The translations under genes and the position numbers were made by a program. From Nostoc sp. UHCC 0870 (GTDB lineage Bacteria; Cyanobacteriota; Cyanobacteriia; Cyanobacteriales; Nostocaceae), in NCBI RefSeq assembly GCF_022063185.1, contig NZ_CP091919.1:1-35338 (forward strand): 35,338 nt of DNA, in the 5' to 3' direction. Of this stretch, positions 1 through 8,390 are shown piece by piece (the first letter of the stretch is position 1; each line of letters opens with the position of its first letter). The notes under the pieces were generated by a model. That model was not told the DNA's origin, searched no databases, and worked only from the letters and a program-made list of their open reading frames with translations.

Positions 1-779
1 ATATCAATACCAAACTTAATGCCTCTAACTCCGCCGTGACTGTAATAACTCACGATGGCTTTGACTTGATGCTCTGACCATAATCGCTCAATAAATTCTG
101 GCATGGTTGGTTTATTCACTGCCACTTTTTCAATCGCTCGACGCATTATTTCTTCACCTGGAAGCCCCAAACTCTCGACCCGTTCCAATTGGTTTCGAGT
201 CATAGCTTTGCGTTTACTTTCCCAACTACTCTGTACTGGCGTGAGGTGAAATTCTCGCTCTAATAGTCGGGCTGAGTGTTCGGAATGAGCGTAATTATTC
301 CAACTGCGGATTGATTTCCCATCTAGGTTATTGACCCTGGATGCAACAATGTGGGTGTGGTCGTGTTTTTTGTCTGAGTGTCGGGCTATGAAAAAGTCAT
401 AGGCTGGTAGTTCTGTTTCTATAAATTCATCAACTAGCTGGTTTAGTTTGGTGTCAGCTATCCTTTTATCAGGTTGTTTAACTTGGGCTTCATCACCTTT
501 TAGCCGTGATAACACAATGACATTTGCAAAATGACGTTGAGAAAGATTAGCTAATTCTTCATCATTTAAATCTCTGTCAGTCTTCGGTACACTGAGCATT
601 AAGTGATAACAGGGGTCTTGTAGTTGAGGGTTGAGGTGGGCTGATAGGGTGAATTGTTCTACTAATTTATCGGTGGTTATCCCGTACATATTCCCGCCAA
701 TAATCTGGGCTTTCTCTTTCTCTAGTACATATTTGGTAGTGCCGCGAAATGATTTATTGGCTTTGATTTTGGTAATCAT
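1..779 (-). CDS. MOBP-like relaxase, N-terminal part (gene continues across the circular join)
   Basis: Nicks the plasmid at oriT and stays bound to the 5' end during transfer. The start is ATG at 779-777, four bases after the mobC stop. The N-terminal 259 residues contain a candidate catalytic Tyr17 and the metal-binding cluster H134-S-D-K-K-H-D-H-T-H143, the H-x-D-x-x-H-x-H-x-H pattern of relaxase motif III (Pfam Relaxase, MOBP group). The frame is still open at base 1. The split codon (AT at bases 2-1) is completed by the complement of base 35338 to ATC, and the frame then runs on to the stop at 33655. The joined protein is 820 aa. The sequence across the join (FGID-I-GSVNED, later TELGISYDPQRD) matches the usual relaxase region after the catalytic domain. 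mobC lies directly upstream in the same operon. The family call is firm; the MOB subgroup is less certain. Confidence 0.9.
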   Translation of the reverse strand, partial: MITKIKANKSFRGTTKYVLEKEKAQIIGGNMYGITTDKLVEQFTLSAHLNPQLQDPCYHLMLSVPKTDRDLNDEELANLSQRHFANVIVLSRLKGDEAQVKQPDKRIADTKLNQLVDEFIETELPAYDFFIARHSDKKHDHTHIVASRVNNLDGKSIRSWNNYAHSEHSARLLEREFHLTPVQSSWESKRKAMTRNQLERVESLGLPGEEIMRRAIEKVAVNKPTMPEFIERLWSEHQVKAIVSYYSHGGVRGIKFGID

Positions 780-783
780 TTCG

Positions 784-1212
784 CTAATCCTCGTCTGCTA
801 TTGGTTGAGATAAGCTGGCGTGAGTTCGTTCTAATAGAGCAGTTAGTTCTTTGATTGTTTGCAGGTATTCCCTGACATTACTGGTGAGAGGTTGGCTACC
901 AATTTTTACTGCTTCGTTGATGGCTCTGGTTTGTTGATTGAGGTTGTTACCAATCTTTTTTAGCTCGTAGATGGTCTGTCTGTTAACTTCAGGGATAGTT
1001 AATTTTGGTTGTGATAAAGGGTAATCAAATAATCTGGCTCTAATATAGTCACTTTGCACCACGCCATTGCACCGTTTTTCTAGCCTAGTTTTTTCAGCAG
1101 TGCTTACCCTAAAGGTAATGGTTATTTCTCGCTTTGTATCTGGCTCTACTGTCCGATTACTTAGTGCGTCTGCTAGTTGATTACTTAAATTGGTGCGGGG
1201 GTCTGTTTGCAT
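784..1212 (-). CDS. mobC: MobC-like relaxosome accessory protein
   Basis: A 142-aa protein that probably binds oriT and helps the relaxase reach the nick site. Residues 28-50 look like the first strand and helix of a ribbon-helix-helix fold (REITITFRVSTAEKTRLEKR). Residues about 84-108 carry the MobC signature with the pattern LKKIGNNLNQQTRAIN. The rest is helical with a short acidic end. It is the first gene of a two-gene operon, and the relaxase starts four bases after its stop. The promoter should lie in the hairpin-rich region beginning at 1213, so the relaxosome may regulate its own operon. No clear ribosome-binding site precedes the ATG. Confidence 0.85.
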   Translation of the reverse strand: MQTDPRTNLSNQLADALSNRTVEPDTKREITITFRVSTAEKTRLEKRCNGVVQSDYIRARLFDYPLSQPKLTIPEVNRQTIYELKKIGNNLNQQTRAINEAVKIGSQPLTSNVREYLQTIKELTALLERTHASLSQPIADED

Positions 1213-1759
1213 AATTGGGCTTTTAAGTATCTGTATTTTTATTTTTTAACCGGGTGATTCGCTGTAGCTGCTATGGCACGAAGTGCCGAGCAGGTAGGCG
1301 AATCACCCGGAACTTTTTGGACTAATTCACCCCTTTAAGATACTTGTTTACTGGGGGTTTGGGGGACACCCCCAACAAGCAAACACGACGCTTTCCCGCA
1401 GGGAAAGGAGCGCGATAGCGCGTTACGGCGTATTGCTTGCCTATGCCCCAACGACAGGAATAGGGTAAACCAAAGCCAGGGGGCGGAACGGGAGACTGGG
1501 GGAGTACGAGACTTTGGCGAACCACGAGTGGCTGTCTGCAACAACCTCGGTGTAACCGAGGGTATGGTCTATTGGGCAATGCTGGCCATACTAGTGATAC
1601 GAAGGATGTTGATTCATGGGTAACTGCTTTTTTAGACTAGTCTACCTCACGAAGATACAAACCCTTTTCTGTTGATATTCGTCACATCACGACAAGAAAC
1701 TTAAACTTTTTTTGACCACGAATTTTTTACAATGGAATAATTTATTACTACTGGTGGCT
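1213..1759. other. Candidate oriT / divergent promoter region, rich in inverted repeats
   Basis: About 550 bases without a convincing gene, between the mob operon (leftward) and the stbAB-like operon (rightward). Structures seen: a perfect 13-bp inverted repeat (1250-1262 with 1298-1310, CCGGGTGATTCGC) whose loop holds a second hairpin (GGCAC at 1275, GTGCC at 1283); a nested hairpin with TGGGGGT at 1352 and ACCCCCA at 1368, enclosed by CTTGTT at 1343 and AACAAG at 1374; and a CTTTCCC/GGGAAAG hairpin at 1391-1407 enclosed by AAGCAA at 1377 and TTGCTT at 1433. Position and structure fit an origin of transfer. The nick site cannot be named from sequence alone. Short reading frames on the minus strand here are repeat-driven and not credible genes. 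Confidence 0.55.
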
Positions 1760-2254
1760 ATGTCTCGTAAACCGAAAGCTGTCCCTTTATCAAAAATAGA
1801 AGATATTCAAACCAGTCTCAAACAGAAAGCGGCAACTCCTAAAACTATCAGCGTGTCAGATTTAGTCCTCAGTTTGGCTAAACCTATTCAGGATATGTTA
1901 GACGCTGGCTACTCTTATGACGATGTTTCTGATGTGTTTAAAGGTCATGGGGTAGAACTAGCGGCCAGTGGTCTGAAGATTTTTCATAAAAAAGCTTCAA
2001 CAATAACGGAGAATAGTTCGAGTAATTCATCATCAGATAAAGCGGTTGATGAATCAGTTAATTCTGACTTCTTACCAGAATTAACTGATTCATCAACCTC
2101 AAATAATGACTCGGTTTTACCAGTAGAACCGGATAGTTCACTAACTGCTAGTAGTGAACAATCCGGCTCATCATCAACTAAAACTAGTAAACGAAAGAAA
2201 ACAACTCCTAATACTTCTTCCCAATTTAATATCACTGATAGGAGTGATTTATGA
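1760..2254 (+). CDS. StbA-like / small HTH DNA-binding protein
   Basis: A 164-aa protein starting at ATG 1760. An upstream TTG at 1712 is in frame but would add an odd hydrophobic leader. Residues about 25-75 form a compact helical unit (SVSDLVLSLAKPIQDMLDAG, then SYDDVSDVFKGHGVELAAS) that looks like a helix-turn-helix of the kind in plasmid stability proteins next to oriT. The remaining half is low-complexity Ser/Thr/Asp with a basic end (KRKK). It overlaps the ParA-like gene by four bases (ATGA), so the two are translationally coupled. The order oriT, small HTH protein, ParA-like ATPase recalls stbA-stbB of plasmid R388. That link is by analogy, not a seen homology. Confidence 0.6.
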   Translation: MSRKPKAVPLSKIEDIQTSLKQKAATPKTISVSDLVLSLAKPIQDMLDAGYSYDDVSDVFKGHGVELAASGLKIFHKKASTITENSSSNSSSDKAVDESVNSDFLPELTDSSTSNNDSVLPVEPDSSLTASSEQSGSSSTKTSKRKKTTPNTSSQFNITDRSDL

Positions 2255-2817
2255 AACGTATTGTAATGATTTTGGGCGGTAAGGGCGGTACGGGTAAGAC
2301 GGCTTTTACTCGCTTACTACTGGATGTAATGCACTCTTTGGGGATTAATTATTTAGCTTATGACGCTGATACAGAGAACCCAGAACTCTATGAGTATTAT
2401 CAAAACTTTGGCAATGGGGTAAGGCTGTTAAACTTTCTGGAGGTGGCTGAGGCTAAACGCTTTTTTACGGAAATTAAAGCGGAATCACCAGACTCAATAA
2501 TCGTAGATATGCCGGGGGCATCTAGCAATAAAACTAGGGAGATTATCAGTAAGTTTGGGCTATTCAAGATTGCTGGTGATTTGGGTTATCGGGTAACGCT
2601 GGTGACTGTATTAAACCTTGGTTACTCGGTGATTACTAGCTTAAAAACTATGGCTGAGTTCTGTAGCGATAAAGCTGATTATGTGGTGGTGAAAAATCTC
2701 TGTTGGGATAAGGGTTTAGGTTTTCTGCGCTGGGAGAATAGCAAAACTTCGGCTGCTATAGCTGAACTTAAAGGTATAGAAATAGAGATGCCCAGAGCTA
2801 GACTACTCGACTTTTGA
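2251..2817 (+). CDS. ParA/StbB-like ATPase, N-terminal part (frameshifted)
   Basis: A 188-aa reading frame with a P-loop at residues about 8-17 (GGKGGTGKTAF), then YDADTENPELYEYY and IIVDMPGASS, the Walker A, A' and B regions of a ParA/MinD-type ATPase. The frame ends early at TGA 2815-2817 inside a T4 run (2812-2815). Skipping one T joins it in frame to the stretch ending at 3088. The join reads LLDF-DTLTEKGLPYSA and continues with plausible sequence, giving about 278 aa. Either a real or sequencing frameshift, or recoding at TTT-TGA-C, explains it. It is coupled by ATGA overlap to the HTH gene upstream. Likely role: plasmid stability or positioning linked to transfer. Confidence 0.75.
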   Translation: MKRIVMILGGKGGTGKTAFTRLLLDVMHSLGINYLAYDADTENPELYEYYQNFGNGVRLLNFLEVAEAKRFFTEIKAESPDSIIVDMPGASSNKTREIISKFGLFKIAGDLGYRVTLVTVLNLGYSVITSLKTMAEFCSDKADYVVVKNLCWDKGLGFLRWENSKTSAAIAELKGIEIEMPRARLLDF

Positions 2818-3088
2818 CACGTTGACAGAAAAAGGTCTGCCTTACTCGGCTGCTACTGAGTCGAATGGTTTTCCTTTTGGTGATTATCTGCTGGTAAGTG
2901 GGTTTTTAGATCAGGCTAAACCGGAACTATCCAAGGCTGGGGTTTATTTGGGTTTACAAAAATCTGAGAACAATCAACCAGCAGTTGAGTCAACTACTTC
3001 ACGGAAAACTCAGTCTTCTACTCAGTCAAGTCAGACTAAAGTAACTGCTTCTACTTCTCGTCGGGTTCAAAAGAAAGCTAGTGAATAA
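2816..3088 (+). CDS. C-terminal part of the frameshifted ParA/StbB-like ATPase
   Basis: These 90 codons lie in the +1 frame relative to the upstream ATPase fragment and follow it without a gap. The sequence (PFGDYLLVSGFLDQAKPELS) fits the last helix of a ParA-type fold. It is followed by a Ser/Thr/Gln-rich basic tail. A possible independent TTG start exists at 2822, but no ribosome-binding site precedes it and the stretch has no fold of its own. It is therefore best read as the remainder of the upstream gene and not as a separate protein. Confidence 0.7.
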   Translation, partial: DTLTEKGLPYSAATESNGFPFGDYLLVSGFLDQAKPELSKAGVYLGLQKSENNQPAVESTTSRKTQSSTQSSQTKVTASTSRRVQKKASE

Positions 3089-3241
3089 TCATGCTTATGG
3101 TCAGAGGGGCATGGCTGCAATCATTCATGATTTTGGACTGAGGAGAGGGTTAGAGTCTGGGGTTTAGGGTCGGAGTTTTATACCAATCTTTAACAGAGAA
3201 CAACAAATACAAATCACAAAAGTTCTACTGTATTCAAGTTT

Positions 3242-3269
3242 CCAAATTCCAAATTGCGAATTGCGAATT
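3242..3269 (+). repeat. Short heptamer tandem repeat (STRR type)
   Basis: Four consecutive 7-bp units: CCAAATT twice, then GCGAATT twice. They lie in the 224-base gap between the ATPase and the coiled-coil gene. Heptamer repeats of this kind are common between genes in Nostocales. Nothing else recognisable was seen in this gap. Confidence 0.7.
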
Positions 3270-3312
3270 GGTATTACACCTAATCTCAAGTATTAATTTT
3301 GGTGTGTGACTT

Positions 3313-4059
3313 ATGAATAATGGCAATGGCAATGGCAATGGGAAGTCTAGTCATCAGAGTGACTCAATTAGTAATTCTGTAGATGCCAGTGAACTGGGTG
3401 AGGTTAAAACGGCACTGGGCAGATTATATAAAGAGTTTGAAAGTTTTAAGCAATCACAAAAAACTGAACGAGAACGCGATAGGGCGGAGTTACAAGCATG
3501 GGCGCAAACGAATCTGATTCAGAATCAACTTCTCAGCAAGGCTATGGTGACTATCGAGATGTTGACGGAACAATTGAAGACTCAGAATCTCTCCTCGAAC
3601 GAGTTAGAGCAGAACAACGCCGATTTGATGCAGCAATTAACTCTCTTCATGACGCAGTTACAGAATACTCCCAACTCTTCGCCCATGTTAGAGAGCTTAG
3701 AGTTCAAAGGGCTGAGGAGCGAAGTCTCATGGTTGAAGTCGAACTGGAACGACTTAGCCACTCAGACCAACAATTTGACCAAGAATATTCAGGAGTTGAA
3801 GAACAACCTGACTCAAATTACCAACACAGAAAAAGAGGTTTTTCACGCTAAAGCACAAGGAAATGGTTGTTTGGTTTCCTTGGGTACTGGGCTAGCTTTT
3901 TTGCTGTTATTCTTTCTCGTTAATCAGTTAATTCCTGTGAAAATATCACATGATATCCATGAATATCTACAAAGTATTTCCGAGCGTGTTGGTTGGACTA
4001 ATACCAAGTTACAACGAGTTGAACGCCGTCTTGGTACTGACCCTAATCGCCGAAGATAA
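3313..4059 (+). CDS. Coiled-coil protein with one C-terminal membrane segment
   Basis: A 248-aa hypothetical protein. It has an N-terminal Asn-Gly repeat (from GGCAAT hexamers) and a Ser-rich linker. From about residue 30 to 170 there is a long heptad-like region rich in Leu, Gln, Asn and Lys, predicted as coiled coil. A single hydrophobic segment follows (about 183-200, VSLGTGLAFLLLFFLVNQ), then a 45-residue tail ending in a basic RRR. It lies in the same direction as the StbAB-like pair and may belong to the mobilization/stability unit, perhaps as a membrane anchor for it. No family is recognised. A 117-aa frame overlapping at 3498-3851 is a shadow of this gene. Confidence 0.7.
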   Translation: MNNGNGNGNGKSSHQSDSISNSVDASELGEVKTALGRLYKEFESFKQSQKTERERDRAELQAWAQTNLIQNQLLSKAMVTIEMLTEQLKTQNLSSNELEQNNADLMQQLTLFMTQLQNTPNSSPMLESLEFKGLRSEVSWLKSNWNDLATQTNNLTKNIQELKNNLTQITNTEKEVFHAKAQGNGCLVSLGTGLAFLLLFFLVNQLIPVKISHDIHEYLQSISERVGWTNTKLQRVERRLGTDPNRRR

Positions 4060-4675
4060 GTTGTCAAGTCGCTTCGCTCCAATTCAAAAAAGGTCAAGGA
4101 TTTAGCTGATAACTGTTCACTGGTTAAAAGTGGTTTTTGTAGTGCTGATGTAGTTAATGTAGTAGTATTTGAGACGGCTTGTTCTCCCTTTCAAATCACT
4201 TTTTGAGCCAAAAAAAAACTTTCCGTCAAGCGTAACGTGCTGTGCGTAAAGAAAATTAGGTTTTGCAGAAACTCAAATCCTACCTAATTACCCCAAACTG
4301 ACGCAATTTGGCACGGATTTTACTTATATGTGACACCAAATTACACCTATTTTGACTCCCATTGTACTTAGATAAACGTACTAATAAATACATTTCTAGA
4401 GAAATTTTGTACAGATGTGCATCTTTTTGACTCACAACTGACAACTCCATGACAACTCAATGACGCAAAAGAGCGCGTAGCCATTCTAGTATCTTTTATT
4501 ACTAAAGACACTTACTAGTTTTTCAATTGAGGTGTGAAAAATCTTGCCCTGCATAGGTGGGAAAATTTGCTATATCAGAGTCAAGTCGCTTCTCTACGTT
4601 CGCACAGCGTGTCGTAGACAGACGCTACGCGTTAAGCGGAAGCTCCGCCGCAGGCTTTACGCTCCAATTCAAAAT
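4060..4675. other. Intergenic region with two versions of a dispersed palindromic repeat
   Basis: About 615 bases between convergent genes, with no credible coding frame. A sequence beginning GTCAAGTCGCTTC and ending GCTCCAATTCAAAA then AAGGTCAA occurs twice: in short form directly after the coiled-coil gene stop (4062-4097), and in longer form at 4584-4687. In the long form about 70 bases of GC-rich hairpin-forming sequence are inserted, typical of small interspersed repeats in Nostoc. The long copy runs into the primase gene and supplies its last codons and stop. The middle (4100-4500) shows only AT-rich unstructured sequence. Confidence 0.5.
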
Positions 4676-7600
4676 TCAAAAAAGGTCAATTACAAACGTC
4701 TCAGAGAAAGATGCATCTCTGTTCCCCTGCTCAGTTGCCACAGTAATAATCCCATTCTTTGAGTTGCAGTTAATCATTTCACCTGCGAACTTGACAGTGC
4801 CACTAAGCGATCGCACTTCAACTTGACAACCAACAAAGCCTGCGATGTCCCCGCCGTCGATTTCAATCTGCAACAGTGAGTATGAGAACTCAGACTCAGC
4901 TTTTACCAAAACAGTATCGGATGCAATTGGCGCGTCTTTCACTGCCTGATCCTCAGTTGGCATACCCGCACCACTTTCTAGTTGATCCGCACCATTTCCG
5001 CAGGACTCCCCGCAGCAGTTTTCCTTATCCTGCAAGAGTTCCGCATCACCCGCACCAGTTGAGGTGGCATATTCTTCTTTTTTCATTGGAGAAGAAAGCA
5101 ATTCAATTTTCACCCCTTCCTCTTCAATGTTATTTTCCTGTAAATCCGAAAAAGTGGTGCGGGTGGTGCGGAAGTCCTGATTTGGCGAGGAAACTGGTGC
5201 GGAAACTGGTGCGGAAGTGGTGCGGGTTTCGTCTAAAGTGGTGCGGGTAACTTCCAAAATGCCAATACCTTTCAGTACCGGAATGTTTCTTTTAGCAATG
5301 TCACAGTACCTAGTTCCCTTGACAGCCTTGGGGAAGAGTTGAGAGATGCGTGGGATTATTTGATTGATGCCCTTCACGTTTTTATCGCTGAGGCGCACTT
5401 GGTCTATCCACGTCCTTCGATTGTTGTCAGGGTCTATGGTGAGTGTGCCGTTATCTATATAGTGCTGTTCGAGCATCGACCATAAAGCCCGTGCGGTAAT
5501 TTCACTATCAGGCACATAACCTATGTTCGCGCTTTCTATAAAATCAAACAGATGATTATTTTCTTTCTGAAGGTTGCGGAAAGCGTCGGTTGTGCATTCA
5601 TAATCGATACCAACTTCTATCAGGTCATTAAGTGCTTGCAGCATTTTATTTAGAAATGCTGGGGCTACTTTTGTTCTGATAAATTCCTTGTCGTAAGCAA
5701 AGCGGGGATCAGCTTGCAACTCATTTGGGTTGTTAGGATCTGGATTTTTTTCAAAGGTTTTCTTAAACTCTAAAACGGCAATCCTATCTTGAATTGCTTT
5801 TATTACTCCTTGAAATGATGGCGTTTCATTCAAGTTAAAAAGACCTATGGCTTCAGGGGTAAACTCAATATGGTCTTTACCCTTCCGTTCACAGTGGAGT
5901 TTGTTACCAGTCACAAACAACTTTAAACTTTGAATTTTATCAATCCTAGATGTTTGTGGGTTTTCTGAAGCCCAATTCACTCGGCTGTGCATCAATGGAG
6001 CTAAATTAAACTTCCTACCTTCATCGTAGAGTTGAAAATCTGCCAAGGAAACAGAAGTTAGTCCGTTCTCTCCGTAAATAATGGATACACATTCGCGCAG
6101 AGCATCTTTACCATTAGACCCAAGACCAACTGCTATAATTGCTTTTACCTCTCTTCCTCTGAGCTTCCTAACAGTTTTCAGGTCAATCGACGCGGCAAGA
6201 TTTCTTAAAAGAATTTCTTGCTGGGGTCTATCCAAACACTCAAGTAATCGGTCGCAATCTGTAGTATCAGCGTTTGGATTGTACTCAATCAACGGTTCAT
6301 AAATAAAGTAATCTTCCGGGGTATGAGGGTCTAGCCGTGGAATAACCTTATTACCTATCCAAACGGGTCTAACTATCCCATTAGTGCAGTTAATCCCTGG
6401 TGGATTGAGTAATTCTGCCTCAATTCCCGTTCGCATTTTTGCCCATTCCAAAACCTTCTTGACCGAACTGGGTGAGGCGTAGGGATAAGTTTTTTTACCC
6501 TGCTCGTTTTCAACTACAAAAGAATTGCAAAACTCGGTGATTCGCTTAATTTCTCTTGAGTCTGGAGAGTGTTCATAGTGGTTGCCAGTATGCCAGTAGA
6601 GCCGATCCGTAGCGCAAATCCAATTCTTGTCTCCATAGAGAGTTTTGAAGGCAATTTGAATAAAGCTGACAACTGGATCTTGATGATTTGGAGCATCGCC
6701 AAGATTTTGTAGCTCTGCCAGTTGCTCACGCTCTGCCACAGCCGCGTGAATTTCCTGCTCTAACCGACGGATAAATTCTGGTGTTTCCATCTGCCCCAAG
6801 ATTTCTTTGATGTCACTTGATTTATATGGTAAATCGGGGCAGATGTCGTGCGGGTTAATTCCAATAAATGCAATTCCCACCTCGGCTGCACAGTCTTGGC
6901 AGGTCTGGAGTTTCTTTAAGCCAGTGTCGTCAGCATCGTGCAGAAAAACGATTAATCCTATGCCTGAATCTTTAACACGTTGGTATTCTCTTGTAATGGT
7001 TTTCTTGTCCCATCCACTGCCCTGAAACGTAATCCCAGCAAGACCATGCGACCGACCAACTTCTACGCATCCCTCACCTTCATGCTGGAGTAGTGCCGGG
7101 GTTCCCGTCACAGATTTAGCGGCGGCTAGTGCTTCATCAATGCGATATGCCCCCCAAGGTTTATCGCCTTTTTTCATCTCTGGTGTGCCGTCGGGGAGTC
7201 TATGCCATTGCCGAAAACTCTTGTCATAACCTTTCTCTTTACTGGTGTCTGCCCATTCGTAACGGTCAATCCATTGGGTTGAGGAGTATTGATAGGTTGT
7301 TTCGGTTGCGTTTCCGGGGATGCCCTTTCGCTTACTCCTTAATTTTTGAGGTTGGGGAATATCTGTTACAGGCTCGGTCAACATTACCAAACCTAATTCG
7401 CCATCTGGAATTGGGGTTGGGTTGGGCTTGACCGTCTTAACTCTGATTGGGTTTTTGTTTGGTGCTGCACTGAAATTAGTTTTTTGTCGCTCTGCCTGCA
7501 CTTCATCCCAAGGTTTGATTGCCTCTCGGATGTCCTTGCACTCACAATTATTGAAGCATTGATACTTTCCGGTTTCTGGGACGATAGATAAGTTGTGCCC

Positions 7601-7741
7601 CCCGCAAACGGGGCAGATGTACTTGCCTTTTTCTTTGGACGGTTCTAGCTGGTCTTGAAAATTTCGGATGTCGAAGGAGGCGAACGCCCCTGGCATAACG
7701 GAGCCGCCAACGGTTTCGTGTCCTTTTAAAATGGCTACCAT
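4676..7741 (-). CDS. Plasmid replication protein: zinc finger-TOPRIM primase fused to SF3-type helicase
   Basis: A 1021-aa protein, probably the plasmid replication initiator/primase-helicase. Residues 43-68 hold a zinc-binding cluster (C-P-V-C-G-G-H, later C-F-N-N-C-E-C). A TOPRIM-like region follows, with HEGEGCVEVGR near 220 and IVFLHDADDTG near 265 (DUF3854-like). Near 540 comes a P-loop, GLGSNGKDAL, as in P4-type SF3 helicases, then NWASEN and a downstream helical domain. Residues after about 790 are low-complexity (RTTRTT, APVSAPVS) with a small beta-rich end. AAGGA lies about ten bases before ATG 7741. The gene reads away from the AT-rich region 7742-8390, the likely origin. The P-loop has Asp where Ser/Thr is usual, a variant I recall in related cyanobacterial proteins. 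Confidence 0.85.
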   Translation of the reverse strand: MVAILKGHETVGGSVMPGAFASFDIRNFQDQLEPSKEKGKYICPVCGGHNLSIVPETGKYQCFNNCECKDIREAIKPWDEVQAERQKTNFSAAPNKNPIRVKTVKPNPTPIPDGELGLVMLTEPVTDIPQPQKLRSKRKGIPGNATETTYQYSSTQWIDRYEWADTSKEKGYDKSFRQWHRLPDGTPEMKKGDKPWGAYRIDEALAAAKSVTGTPALLQHEGEGCVEVGRSHGLAGITFQGSGWDKKTITREYQRVKDSGIGLIVFLHDADDTGLKKLQTCQDCAAEVGIAFIGINPHDICPDLPYKSSDIKEILGQMETPEFIRRLEQEIHAAVAEREQLAELQNLGDAPNHQDPVVSFIQIAFKTLYGDKNWICATDRLYWHTGNHYEHSPDSREIKRITEFCNSFVVENEQGKKTYPYASPSSVKKVLEWAKMRTGIEAELLNPPGINCTNGIVRPVWIGNKVIPRLDPHTPEDYFIYEPLIEYNPNADTTDCDRLLECLDRPQQEILLRNLAASIDLKTVRKLRGREVKAIIAVGLGSNGKDALRECVSIIYGENGLTSVSLADFQLYDEGRKFNLAPLMHSRVNWASENPQTSRIDKIQSLKLFVTGNKLHCERKGKDHIEFTPEAIGLFNLNETPSFQGVIKAIQDRIAVLEFKKTFEKNPDPNNPNELQADPRFAYDKEFIRTKVAPAFLNKMLQALNDLIEVGIDYECTTDAFRNLQKENNHLFDFIESANIGYVPDSEITARALWSMLEQHYIDNGTLTIDPDNNRRTWIDQVRLSDKNVKGINQIIPRISQLFPKAVKGTRYCDIAKRNIPVLKGIGILEVTRTTLDETRTTSAPVSAPVSSPNQDFRTTRTTFSDLQENNIEEEGVKIELLSSPMKKEEYATSTGAGDAELLQDKENCCGESCGNGADQLESGAGMPTEDQAVKDAPIASDTVLVKAESEFSYSLLQIEIDGGDIAGFVGCQVEVRSLSGTVKFAGEMINCNSKNGIITVATEQGNRDASFSETFVIDLF
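4965..5250. repeat. Cluster of GGTGCGG motifs inside the replication gene
   Basis: GGTGCGG occurs six times on the plus strand between about 5151 and 5250 and about three times in the opposite direction (CCGCACC) between 4965 and 5060. They encode the RTT and APVS repeats of the protein tail. They could be internal iterons bound by the replication protein, or simple repeat expansion in a disordered linker. Confidence 0.4.
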
Positions 7742-8390
7742 TGTGAAATCCTTGTGAGGTAAATTGTGTGGGCTTTACCTCCCCTGAAGATTTACCAAAG
7801 TTTTAATCAAATTTCTCGTTAAACCCGTTGTAGGAAGTCATCGGAACTGATAACATTAAGTTATAAAGAAATTTAATAGAGATAAAAATTGTGTGGTGTC
7901 TTCTAGGACTGTTAAACAACTTGCTTCTAACAAGTTGAGTCCGGGGAGGCATTATTTCCTTATGTATATCTGCTGATGTAACACTGAGAAAAGATGAAAC
8001 TACAGGTGTAGTTTCATCTCATAATAGCTGATATCTCCTTAATTTTGATATTTCATTTGCAAATTTTTATTTTTAAAAATTTATTTTTTACCTTCAAACT
8101 CTTATGTATCAAAACTTTCAAAGCTTTTATCTATTATTTAATAATCAAAAACCTCCCTCTTTATCAATTAATTAAGGAAGTGAATAATTAAAATTATTTA
8201 TTTTTATTTAACAAGCGTTCTACGTATTAATTTTGTCTCAATTAATTTAGTTAGTAATTTTATACCAACTTAATTAGTATAAAGTTGGTATAACCACTAA
8301 ATCAGTGCTAAAAGACGGTGTTTATTGGGTAGTCGCAATCACTCTCATCTCTCATTGGTTATTGTAATCCTATTTAGGATAAAAACTATT
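7742..8390. other. AT-rich intergenic region, candidate replication origin
   Basis: Nearly 650 bases without genes, directly behind the start of the replication gene. It holds a 28-bp inverted repeat (7992-8019, arms AGATGAAACTACA) and a very AT-rich stretch (about 8040-8260) suited to unwinding. It also has an 11-bp inverted repeat TATACCAACTT (8261-8271 with 8282-8292) and a palindrome ATCCTATTTAGGAT (8367-8380) that recurs upstream of the ParM gene. No classic long iteron array is seen. The origin call rests on position and composition. Confidence 0.45.
8367..8380. promoter_or_regulatory. Operator-like palindrome ATCCTATTTAGGAT, downstream copy
   Basis: A symmetric ATCCTA-TT-TAGGAT site just after the end of the small RHH gene. 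An identical copy lies at 8680-8693, on the other side of that gene. It is probably bound by the RHH protein. Confidence 0.5.

Noticed and set aside
1322..1579. Two minus-strand frames (85 and 69 aa) in the oriT region
   Set aside because: They overlap each other and the hairpins, have Pro/Arg-rich sequence typical of repeat DNA, and no ribosome-binding site.
3498..3851. 117-aa plus-strand frame overlapping the coiled-coil gene
   Set aside because: It lies entirely inside the 248-aa gene in another frame. The long Gln/Glu/Leu-biased coding sequence opens it by composition, and no separate start signal is seen.
4876..5250. 124-aa plus-strand frame opposite the primase gene
   Set aside because: It is the complement of the GGTGCGG repeat linker; its His/Pro-rich protein is a by-product of the repeats.
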